This document shows positions 14,655-21,526 of a stretch of DNA of 21,833 nt, piece by piece. The translations under genes and the position numbers were made by a program. The notes under the pieces are model-generated. The model ran no database searches. It was not told the origin of the DNA and saw only the letters and a list, made by a program, of their open reading frames with translations. Origin of the DNA: Bodo saltans (taxonomy: Eukaryota > Euglenozoa > Kinetoplastea > Eubodonida > Bodonidae); NCBI GenBank assembly GCA_001460835.1, contig CYKH01000463.1, forward strand, positions 1 to 21,833, in the 5' to 3' direction. How positions within the stretch are numbered: position 1 is the stretch's first letter; every line of letters begins with the position of its first letter.

Positions 14655-16664
14655 ATGGTGTCCACTATTCAACGGGCGGCTGGGGTAGTTGGTGTATTAG
14701 CACTTTGCAGTTGGATCCTCTTAAGCTCCACACCCACACCGCTGGGAGCAGATATTGATTTCATTTTGAAAACCGAAGCCCCTTCCGAGGCTTCTGGGTC
14801 GAACGTCACACCCCTTGATGAACATTACACAGAAGCTCCAGACGACCCAATCAGCACTGTGCCAAGTAGTAGACCATTGAAGAGCCTCAATTCCCAAGTT
14901 GTGGAGCTAAATCTAGACGCAGCAGATGATGCACAATATTTTACAGCACTTCCGCTTTCATCTCCTCTCGCTTCAGCAATAGTGGGCCCCGAACGTTCCC
15001 TGCTATTTCGATCCCGATCGCAGCTAGTGAGTGATGTAACGGAAGCGTTGGATAATGCCCGAGCCGACCCCTCAAAGAGTTCCTATGTTCAGGTGTCCGG
15101 CAAAGCGACCAATGACACCGTGTTTGATTGGAAAGTCAAGACAGAGGTTTTTAAAACCGCTGAAGACCAATGCTTAGTAGTAGTCGCGCTTTCGCGACCG
15201 CGCAGCAATGCGCACGATAAATATCGTGAGATGGTGAATGAGAATGAAGAGTGGGAGCAATTGATTGCCAATGAGGTGGGGCCTGATGCTTTCCGTGTCA
15301 TTGCTCGATCAACTAGTTCTGTTGAGGTTGGAACGACTGTATTTGCGTCCACTGGTCCAGAGCCTGATGTCATTTCGTACATGGGAATTGTGAAGATCAC
15401 CACACCAGGATCGTATCAAGTTGAAGTGGAGCATCTGCATCGAGCATTTGGGGCGTTTACAGACGTTGATCGCCGTGGAAGTTATTGTCCACTTCCTCCG
15501 TCTCCTGGAAAGGGGCGCAATGCGCATCGTGTTCAACGAATTTCCGAGTATGACAACCGTGTTCGTGAAAAAGAAGGTCGGCGATTGGTAGATCATCGTT
15601 TTGATTGTGTGATCAACAGTGCTCCATTTCCGAAAGCGCTCCCAATGTGCACCGCAACAACCGCTCCACAGGATCTCCTGGATGGAAGGTACATCCCTGC
15701 GGCTTCTGCCCTAGCAGGACTTCCTGCGTCCCGAGAAACACGTAATTTTTCGGTTTTAGGGGAATCATTCATGTGGGCCCCTAGAACTTGCCGAATGCAA
15801 TACTTTTCTTCTCAGACCATGGTGGGAGAATTGCGAAAGCGCCTAGCAGAAAGACCACACAAAGTTCTTTTTCTTGGTGACTCCCAAATGAGGACCCTGG
15901 TCAACGCGTACTTCTCCATTGTGTACAATGAGCCTCCAGTCGAAAACAATCGAGGTGAATACCGGAAGTTCGCTGCAGTACCCTCAATCACGTCGCCGTC
16001 TGAAATTAGTTCAACCCTCGAGTTTCTCTGGGACCCTCAAGGAGAAATTATCACTCGATTTGATCTCATCATGGAACGCAACGTGCGCCACTTCGAAAGA
16101 GCACTCAGAAGGTTCCTGATCACGAAAAAACTAATGTGTCGACGAGGTCAGTCATCCTTAGATGCCCCTCATACAAAAAAAAAGAGGAAACCAACGTCCA
16201 TTATCGATCTCCCATCATCATGTTACACCCCCGAAGGGTTCTCGTGGCTACGAGCCTGGAAATACGGTAAAAGAGCTCAGATTCCCTCAGTCCTTGTTGT
16301 TGGATTCGGTGGATGGAACGTTTGGTTGTGCGAATCTTTTCGAGAAGCAGAAGAGCGTTTGGCACTCACAGTGAAATCCGTGAAGCTTATTCGCGAAAGA
16401 GGCACAGAAGTCATTTTTGTCGGGTGGCCAGCCCCGATTGATTCACTGTCGATCACGGCATCAAAGCGGCGCATGACATCATCGCGGATTGGGATGCTAA
16501 TAGAACTCACTCGAGTTGAGCTGGCCGCTTGTGGCGCAATTGTGCTGCCATTTTTTGAGATGGCTCTTCCGTTCCCAGCGCTGTCATCCAAAGCAAGCGC
16601 ATCTCACTACGACAACTCGACCATCCTTTATGGAATCGCGGACTACATCTCTACTTTCTTGTGA
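14655..16664 (+). CDS. type II membrane protein with NXPE/PC-esterase (SGNH-like) domain
   Basis: The 669-residue protein has a short basic N-terminus and one signal-anchor helix (about 9-25, AGVVGVLALCSWILL), so the bulk should be lumenal or extracellular. A disordered Ser/Pro/acidic stalk follows to about 95. A beta-rich region then follows, possibly immunoglobulin/filamin-like as in NXPE proteins (SYMGIVKITTPGSYQVEVEH, about 240). The catalytic-type segment HKVLFLGDSQMRTLVNAYF carries the GDS nucleophile motif (Ser410). A second block, LVVGFGGWNVW, resembles the oxyanion/Asn block of these esterases, and a third, TEVIFVGWPAPI, precedes the C-terminus. A late His (H651, SASHYDN) could complete the active site, but the usual Asp of DxxH is replaced (SASH). 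A basic linker (KKKRKP, over an A9 run at 16175-16183) interrupts the domain. It is probably a Golgi glycan O-acyl-esterase or acyltransferase relative; the substrate is unknown. Confidence 0.75.
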   Translation: MVSTIQRAAGVVGVLALCSWILLSSTPTPLGADIDFILKTEAPSEASGSNVTPLDEHYTEAPDDPISTVPSSRPLKSLNSQVVELNLDAADDAQYFTALPLSSPLASAIVGPERSLLFRSRSQLVSDVTEALDNARADPSKSSYVQVSGKATNDTVFDWKVKTEVFKTAEDQCLVVVALSRPRSNAHDKYREMVNENEEWEQLIANEVGPDAFRVIARSTSSVEVGTTVFASTGPEPDVISYMGIVKITTPGSYQVEVEHLHRAFGAFTDVDRRGSYCPLPPSPGKGRNAHRVQRISEYDNRVREKEGRRLVDHRFDCVINSAPFPKALPMCTATTAPQDLLDGRYIPAASALAGLPASRETRNFSVLGESFMWAPRTCRMQYFSSQTMVGELRKRLAERPHKVLFLGDSQMRTLVNAYFSIVYNEPPVENNRGEYRKFAAVPSITSPSEISSTLEFLWDPQGEIITRFDLIMERNVRHFERALRRFLITKKLMCRRGQSSLDAPHTKKKRKPTSIIDLPSSCYTPEGFSWLRAWKYGKRAQIPSVLVVGFGGWNVWLCESFREAEERLALTVKSVKLIRERGTEVIFVGWPAPIDSLSITASKRRMTSSRIGMLIELTRVELAACGAIVLPFFEMALPFPALSSKASASHYDNSTILYGIADYISTFL

Positions 16665-16772
16665 AAAAAAATAGCTCGTAAAACAATGTGATGTGATACA
16701 TCGGAGGACTGAAACATGTATGTTCTTCACATTGGTGGTGGAGAGTGACATGCATCTCATTGTTGGTAGTAG

Positions 16773-16807
16773 CTCCACTTGCTTTGTCTCAATTTACGCT
16801 AACTTAG
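16773..16807 (+). promoter_or_regulatory. predicted trans-splice acceptor
   Basis: A pyrimidine-rich stretch at 16773-16800 is followed by TTAG ending at 16807, 6 bases before ATG 16814. Upstream ATGs in the spacer fall before this site. Confidence 0.55.
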
Positions 16808-16813
16808 GTAAAG

Positions 16814-18181
16814 ATGGCAAACGCTCTTTGGTTTTTTGCCATTATTGCGTCGCCTTTCATATTTGCCGTCGCAGAAGTTCCAGTCCAGCTCTCGTTTTCT
16901 GTCAAAACTGGGGGAGCAATCTGGGGTACACCCATATTTTATCGAAGCAAGCTGATGTTTGCAAGTTACGATAGGAACGTTTTCATTGTAGACGCAAAAA
17001 CTGGTTCTAAGATTTGGTCTTCCTCATCAGAGAACTCCATTCGTGCAGGGTTGGCTCTTTGCCCTCAATCAAACAGTGTTGTCGATGCGACGCTATCAGG
17101 AGCTATCACAATGAGAGATCTTAACTCTGGAAACGTGCTCTGGAAGCAGCAGCGCAAATCATACACCTGGACATTCACCCCAATGTGTGTCGGTGACTTC
17201 ACCATTGTACCAATGCGAAATGACGATCTGGTAGTTCTTTCAAATAAAGACGGAAGTGAACTTGCGTCCCTGCGGCAAAGCAGCGGTGTTTGGTCGTCTC
17301 CATTGGTCATCCAAAACAGTTCACGCGACACCCTACAAATTCTCGTCGCCGTGACCGCCGATGCTTCGGTAGTGTCAAGTGTTTTCGCCTCTGGAGCCTT
17401 CGTCGAAACGAGCCGATGGAAGTATGACGTTGTCCCACACGCAACACACTACAAGCAAAAACTGCATGCTTGGATATTTGGTTCGCCGTGCCTGTGCTTG
17501 TTCGATGGAATTTCAGCGATTGTCTTTGGCGGCAATGACCGAGTTGTACGTGCAGTCAGCGCTTTGAATGGAAAAGAATTGTGGACCGCTCGGGTTGGTG
17601 GAAAAGTCAGTTCTGCAGCCGTTGCAGTTCCTTCGCCAAGCAGTGCAGTGACATATCCCGTTGTTGCAACTGAAAGTGGAGACGTTGTGTGTCTTGGCAT
17701 TTCAGGTAACATTCGATGGCAGTACTCGTTGCGCCAGCCCATCGGCAGCATCGTCGGACCAAGTGTCCTTGGAAATGTTGTTGTTATTGGCGGTATGCGT
17801 GGGCGATTGATTGGTCTTGATGGGACCACAGGTAAACAGCTTTTCCTTATCGATCTGCCAAATTGCAACATCCGCTCAAGTCCAGGTTTGTATCTTGAAC
17901 ACGCCACTTTGACTATTGCCGTTGGATGTGACAATGGGCTGCTTCAAACCCTTAAAGTTGAGAACATGCAATCAGCTGCGACTACCTCTAGCTTCCCTAA
18001 ACAGTCACTGTTCCGCGAGATCACTCAAGCGTTGAAGCAGGAAGCTATCTCACGGAAGACCGTGGATGTCGGACCGCCACAAATTACAGCAACTCCCATC
18101 GTGATTACTGCCGTCATGTGCGCTATCAGTGGGTTGGTTCTGCTTTGGAGGCGAAACCATCTGCGAAAAACGAAATCGTAA
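16814..18181 (+). CDS. PQQ-like beta-propeller type I membrane protein
   Basis: The 455-residue protein has an N-terminal signal peptide (about 1-20, LWFFAIIASPFIFAVA) and a lumenal beta-propeller of PQQ-type repeats. Each blade ends in a turn of the form D-x-x-x-G-x-x-x-W. Examples are DAKTGSKIWSSSS (60), DLNSGNVLWKQ, NKDGSELASLRQ, ALNGKELWTARVGG, GNIRWQYSL and DGTTGKQLFLIDL. One C-terminal transmembrane helix (about 426-444, VITAVMCAISGLVLLW) is followed by a short basic tail, RRNHLRKTKS. The fold is that of the BamB, IRE1-lumenal and quinoprotein families. No PQQ-ligand or dehydrogenase motif is evident, so a binding or receptor role in the secretory pathway is more likely than catalysis. 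The tail does not match a strict KKxx or KxKxx retrieval signal. No kinase or nuclease domain follows, so it is not a full IRE1. Confidence 0.8.
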   Translation: MANALWFFAIIASPFIFAVAEVPVQLSFSVKTGGAIWGTPIFYRSKLMFASYDRNVFIVDAKTGSKIWSSSSENSIRAGLALCPQSNSVVDATLSGAITMRDLNSGNVLWKQQRKSYTWTFTPMCVGDFTIVPMRNDDLVVLSNKDGSELASLRQSSGVWSSPLVIQNSSRDTLQILVAVTADASVVSSVFASGAFVETSRWKYDVVPHATHYKQKLHAWIFGSPCLCLFDGISAIVFGGNDRVVRAVSALNGKELWTARVGGKVSSAAVAVPSPSSAVTYPVVATESGDVVCLGISGNIRWQYSLRQPIGSIVGPSVLGNVVVIGGMRGRLIGLDGTTGKQLFLIDLPNCNIRSSPGLYLEHATLTIAVGCDNGLLQTLKVENMQSAATTSSFPKQSLFREITQALKQEAISRKTVDVGPPQITATPIVITAVMCAISGLVLLWRRNHLRKTKS

Positions 18182-18261
18182 GATCGTGATCATACTGGTC
18201 AGTCTCAATACATTTACACCTCATGGTATTATGCTGAAACTACGCTCCGCAATTTAATGTG

Positions 18262-18276
18262 TTGTTAATTTTCAAG
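18262..18276 (+). promoter_or_regulatory. predicted trans-splice acceptor
   Basis: TTGTTAATTTTCAAG ends at 18276, 6 bases before ATG 18283. A short upstream ATG (18257, followed by TGT TGT TAA) lies before the acceptor and would be removed. Confidence 0.5.
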
Positions 18277-18282
18277 CAATTT

Positions 18283-18924
18283 ATGGAAAAAGAGTGTCGA
18301 TTGGTTTCCGACAAACTTCGGAGCGAATTCTCCTCGCTGAAAAATGATGCTACAAAGTATCAATGGATGTTGGCAGCAACATCAATACTTCTGAAGGACG
18401 ACGTGAGTGCATCGACTGTGCTCCTTCCGTTCATCGAGCATCACTCAGCCGCTGTGTTGAAGATGGTGTTTAGTCTCGTTGAGGATCAGACCGAACTTTG
18501 TGTTGTCGCGTTGCGATTTCTGGCTTCAGTGTTCACATCAACTTGTTGTTGGGAGAACAGCCAATTTCACGTCGCATTCTGCGCTTCACCGGCGGATTAC
18601 ATTCCTGTTCTTGTGGGGCTAGGGAAAACAAATGATCCTTCACTCTCACCATTTCTATTGATGACGTTGTCCTCACTCGCCTGTGGGCCGTGTGCTAATA
18701 GATTTTCAGTTCTCTTTGCAGTACATGGCGATGCTGACGCAATTCGCTTGATAATGAAATTTTTGAGCATTGCTGACCGCCGCTCAACCGCCATGGATGT
18801 GTTGTCAGGATTCATGAATGTCAAGGAGGGTATTAGGTTGTGCCGTAAGTACTCGTCCGCAATATCAGAAGCTGTTTTAGGAACACAGCTAGAGTATCAG
18901 TGGAAACTTGTAAACAAGTTGTAG
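18283..18924 (+). CDS. uncharacterised helical protein (213 aa)
   Basis: I do not recognise a family. The sequence is predicted to be all-helical, with ARM/HEAT-like alternation of leucine-rich helices: SASTVLLPFIEHHSAAVLKM, TELCVVALRFLASVFTS, SPFLLMTLSSLACGPCANRF and DAIRLIMKFLSIADRRSTAM. It could be a short armadillo-type adaptor. There is no signal peptide, and the hydrophobic stretches are amphipathic rather than transmembrane. The chosen start is ATG 18283, the first after the predicted acceptor; the frame extends upstream only through a GTG. It ends TAG, and the next gene starts 93 bases later. Confidence 0.75.
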   Translation: MEKECRLVSDKLRSEFSSLKNDATKYQWMLAATSILLKDDVSASTVLLPFIEHHSAAVLKMVFSLVEDQTELCVVALRFLASVFTSTCCWENSQFHVAFCASPADYIPVLVGLGKTNDPSLSPFLLMTLSSLACGPCANRFSVLFAVHGDADAIRLIMKFLSIADRRSTAMDVLSGFMNVKEGIRLCRKYSSAISEAVLGTQLEYQWKLVNKL

Positions 18925-18982
18925 AAATTCATTTTAGTTTACCTGTTGATTCACTGGTGAAAGACGTTTTGCGGAAAAATTA

Positions 18983-19008
18983 CTGTTGTTTATGTTGGCA
19001 TTACTCAG
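18983..19008 (+). promoter_or_regulatory. predicted trans-splice acceptor
   Basis: A T-rich tract starts at 18983 and ends in TTACTCAG at 19008, 9 bases before ATG 19018. Confidence 0.55.
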
Positions 19009-19017
19009 AATCAATTA

Positions 19018-20655
19018 ATGGTACGGCATTCAAAAAAGGCACCGAAGGGCGACGATGCATTCAAGACCAAGAAACAGAAAGTTGGCCGGAAAAAACTCGC
19101 ACCTGCAACATCAACTCGAGCGGAGGTTCATGCCAGGACATTAAGAATCAATAATGCAATCGTGGTTGACAATGAGGAAGAAGAAAAAAACGATGGAGTC
19201 ATCCCTCACAGAAACTTTGCAGAGAACGTCTCAGCAAGCAATCATTACCGAGCAAATGTTCGCTCTGGTGCGATCGGATCGATGGTTGCTCAAGTGGCTG
19301 AAGAAGGTAAACGGCTGAGTCCAGTTCATAGACTTCAGGCACTCATCATCGCATTGAGCAACGTTGCTGATACTGACAAGACTGTTCGCCAGCGTGCAGT
19401 TTCGTTGGTGGAGAACATTTTGAAGTTCGCTGATGCCGACAGCCAGACGCTGGTTAACATTCTTCAGTACACTCACATAGCACTCACACATGCTGTGTTT
19501 GATGTTCGCAGGTCTGGGCTGGAGGTAATTCGCGCGGTTCTAACTCATTGGCCTCAGTCACTACGACGAGGAAACGTAGCAATTGATTCAATTCAAATCA
19601 TTGACAGAGTGTTTGAGATTTCATCAGCCTCAGCGCAACCAGACTTCGCAACACTTGCACTTCTGCTCGACGAACTACTGGCGGATGATAGTTCACAAGG
19701 CTCCACACTTTGCACAGCTATGTCGAGTTTCCTTGAGAGAAATAGTGCTTCTATCTTAGTGAGGTGGAAGGAGCATATGGAGCAACGGTATGCTCTCTTT
19801 CGTGAACCGCGTTCCGTTGAGAGAGCCTGTGCCTTAGCAAGAGTCGTTTCAACCATTGGAATCTTCTTGCTGAAACAAAACTGCCTTGGTAAGGTCAACA
19901 GTCGTTTTTTGAGGGAAATGTTCATCGCTCGCGTTCCATTTACAATGGAAGACTTGTGTTCTGGAAATAACCCGCGCTCGGTTGACTTCGCTTCAGCTGT
20001 AGCCACTGGATGTGTTCCTTTGCTTCAGAATATCAACGACGATGCCCTTCGATGTGTCAATATCTTCCTGACGACGTCAATATCAGTTGCTCCACTAGCA
20101 TCGTCTGTCGGGCATCTCGCACTTGTCACCAGTATCGTCCCTCAGTTGAACAACCGATTTTGCGGATTGATGCCGCCACTTCTTCAGACATTATCTCGGC
20201 AAGTGTCGAATAAGGGGTTCTCCTGTACACTCGTTCTTCAGTGCGCTTCACTTTTAGAAGTCTTCATGGGGGTTGTCGATCCACCTGTAGATATGCTCCA
20301 GCATCTTGCTTCCTGTTTGCATCTTGTCTGCCGAGTTCTATTTGCTTGCCGTCGGTTTGATAGAGATGCCGCGAGGGATGTTGGGAAATGTTTTTTGGGG
20401 ATCCTTTGGAATACTGTGGCATCACGGCATCCCGTCATGAGCGTCGTCGATGTGAGGTCTTTCACAGATGCACTGCAATCAATCTTTGGTGTTGGTAATG
20501 ACAATCAATTCGTTAAAGGTATTCTTGAAACAATTGATGATGAAGAGATAACTGCACTTGGTGCACATATCTTCCATTACCTTCAACAACCACCGCAATC
20601 CTTAAGTGTTGTGCTCCCCGTTGGAGTGCCGTTGAGTAACTGTTCTGCCGTTTAA
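19018..20655 (+). CDS. IPI1: Ipi1/TEX10-like pre-rRNA processing protein
   Basis: The 545-residue protein is recognised by its N-terminus, a lysine-rich segment FKTKKQKVGRKKLAPATSTR (15-34). It corresponds to the Ipi1/TEX10 signature of the form FQKVKLKVGKKKPKPxNxT, and is followed by the conserved block with RTLRINNAIV. ARM-like helical repeats follow, for example KTVRQRAVSLVENILKFAD (about 121-139) and DVRRSGLEVIRAVLTHW (about 162-178), with a long helical C-terminal part. Ipi1 works with Rix1 and Ipi3 (animal PELP1, WDR18 and TEX10) on pre-60S particles in the nucleolus/nucleoplasm, in ITS2 processing and Rea1 recruitment. The basic N-terminus fits nuclear targeting. The length lies between yeast Ipi1 (about 330) and human TEX10 (about 930). 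The C-terminal half beyond about 200 is too divergent to align by eye. Confidence 0.88.
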   Translation: MVRHSKKAPKGDDAFKTKKQKVGRKKLAPATSTRAEVHARTLRINNAIVVDNEEEEKNDGVIPHRNFAENVSASNHYRANVRSGAIGSMVAQVAEEGKRLSPVHRLQALIIALSNVADTDKTVRQRAVSLVENILKFADADSQTLVNILQYTHIALTHAVFDVRRSGLEVIRAVLTHWPQSLRRGNVAIDSIQIIDRVFEISSASAQPDFATLALLLDELLADDSSQGSTLCTAMSSFLERNSASILVRWKEHMEQRYALFREPRSVERACALARVVSTIGIFLLKQNCLGKVNSRFLREMFIARVPFTMEDLCSGNNPRSVDFASAVATGCVPLLQNINDDALRCVNIFLTTSISVAPLASSVGHLALVTSIVPQLNNRFCGLMPPLLQTLSRQVSNKGFSCTLVLQCASLLEVFMGVVDPPVDMLQHLASCLHLVCRVLFACRRFDRDAARDVGKCFLGILWNTVASRHPVMSVVDVRSFTDALQSIFGVGNDNQFVKGILETIDDEEITALGAHIFHYLQQPPQSLSVVLPVGVPLSNCSAV

Positions 20656-20720
20656 CCCACTTTAGATCATCTCAGTAGCAATGCCTTTGCCACCATCAAA
20701 ATAGTGTTTGACAAATTGTG

Positions 20721-20740
20721 TTGTTGTTCTCGCTCTTGAG
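20721..20740 (+). promoter_or_regulatory. predicted trans-splice acceptor
   Basis: TTGTTGTTCTCGCTCTTGAG ends at 20740, 12 bases before ATG 20753. A second AG lies within TTAG at 20745. The longer upstream frame begins only at a TTG that precedes this tract. Confidence 0.55.
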
Positions 20741-20752
20741 ATTAGTGGAATA

Positions 20753-21319
20753 ATGGCTGCAAAAAAGGATTTCATGACGCCTGAGGCGATGGAAGAGTTT
20801 CGCAAGGAGACAAACAAGGAATCGCAACGCGATAAGCATGGGAACGTTGTTAAGGGAAAGATCGACTCGGTCCATGAAGCCAAAGTTGAAGAGTACATTC
20901 GACAGCATCGAACTTGGCGGGAATCGGTTCCCATATTCCGCACAACTGAGTATTGGCAGCTCCGTGCCGACTACTATCCATACATCAAACAAAGCGACAC
21001 TTACGACGACTTTTTCATTCGCGGGATATCATGCCATCCGAGACTTTCCGAGTACCCTGGCTGCAAAAACGTTATCCGCGACTACTTCCAGTGTCGCGAC
21101 GCTAACAGAGTACTACAGTTGCTCAACACTTGCGTACCGCTTCGCGAGCAAATGACAGCCTGCATTAACGTCGTTTTCGTCAAAAATCACATGAAGGGTG
21201 ACCAAAAATTCAACGCCAATCGCGAGACGTACTTCGCATCGCAGCAGGAAAAACGCATCACGAAACTTGTCGATCATGTTCAGTCTTCACGTGATCACCA
21301 AAAATCACTACAAGATTAA
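20753..21319 (+). CDS. CX9C mitochondrial protein of the CMC (COX assembly) type
   Basis: The 188-residue protein has five cysteines in a regular array, C94-x9-C104-x9-C114-x12-C127-x9-C137. The last four form a classic twin CX9C helical hairpin. The surrounding pattern, CHPRLSEYPGCKNVIRDYFQ then NTCVPLREQMTAC, resembles CMC1/CMC2 proteins (HPxL-x(n)-C-x9-C-x(n)-C-x9-C), which act in cytochrome-c oxidase assembly. Such proteins are imported into the intermembrane space by disulfide relay. Kinetoplastids are reported to rely on Erv1 without a recognisable Mia40. No N-terminal presequence is evident; residues 1-50 are charged and helical. The extra N-terminal 90 residues (with TEYWQLRADYYPYI, 65-78) and the basic C-terminal extension are longer than in fungal or animal CMC proteins, so it may be a lineage-specific complex IV subunit or assembly factor. 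Confidence 0.82.
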   Translation: MAAKKDFMTPEAMEEFRKETNKESQRDKHGNVVKGKIDSVHEAKVEEYIRQHRTWRESVPIFRTTEYWQLRADYYPYIKQSDTYDDFFIRGISCHPRLSEYPGCKNVIRDYFQCRDANRVLQLLNTCVPLREQMTACINVVFVKNHMKGDQKFNANRETYFASQQEKRITKLVDHVQSSRDHQKSLQD

Positions 21320-21485
21320 CCCCATCATCACAACAAAAACAAAAATATCATTATCAAAGCTTCGCCTTCGCAACACTTTTATCCGCATCCGTGGCATCAC
21401 ACATTCATTGCTTAACGCATCCAAACAGGACCAAATAAAAATAAAAACAAAAAACAAACATCACCGTCACACTTCGCAGGTTCAA
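21320..21485 (+). other. A/C-rich non-coding spacer after the last host gene
   Basis: This is strongly A- and C-rich on this strand, with many AACAAAAAC-type runs and no coding pattern. It probably holds the 3' UTR and poly(A) region of the CX9C gene. A frame that is open here across 21198-21530 is a shadow continuing out of that gene. Confidence 0.6.
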
Positions 21486-21505
21486 TCCCTATCCCCCTCC
21501 TGCAG
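21486..21505 (+). promoter_or_regulatory. possible trans-splice acceptor before the repeat-RT frame
   Basis: TCCCTATCCCCCTCCTGCAG is a strong C/T tract ending in CAG at 21505, 21 bases before ATG 21527. It is C-rich rather than T-rich, unlike most acceptors here. Confidence 0.4.
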
Positions 21506-21526
21506 TCATCACCCTTCCACCTCACA

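Noticed and set aside
17449-17934. Minus-strand open frame of 161 codons
   Set aside because: It is antisense to PQQ-propeller coding sequence, with no independent support.
16814-18181. Full-length IRE1 or EMC1 homologue
   Set aside because: There is no cytosolic kinase/RNase domain after the membrane helix, and the protein is about half the length of EMC1.
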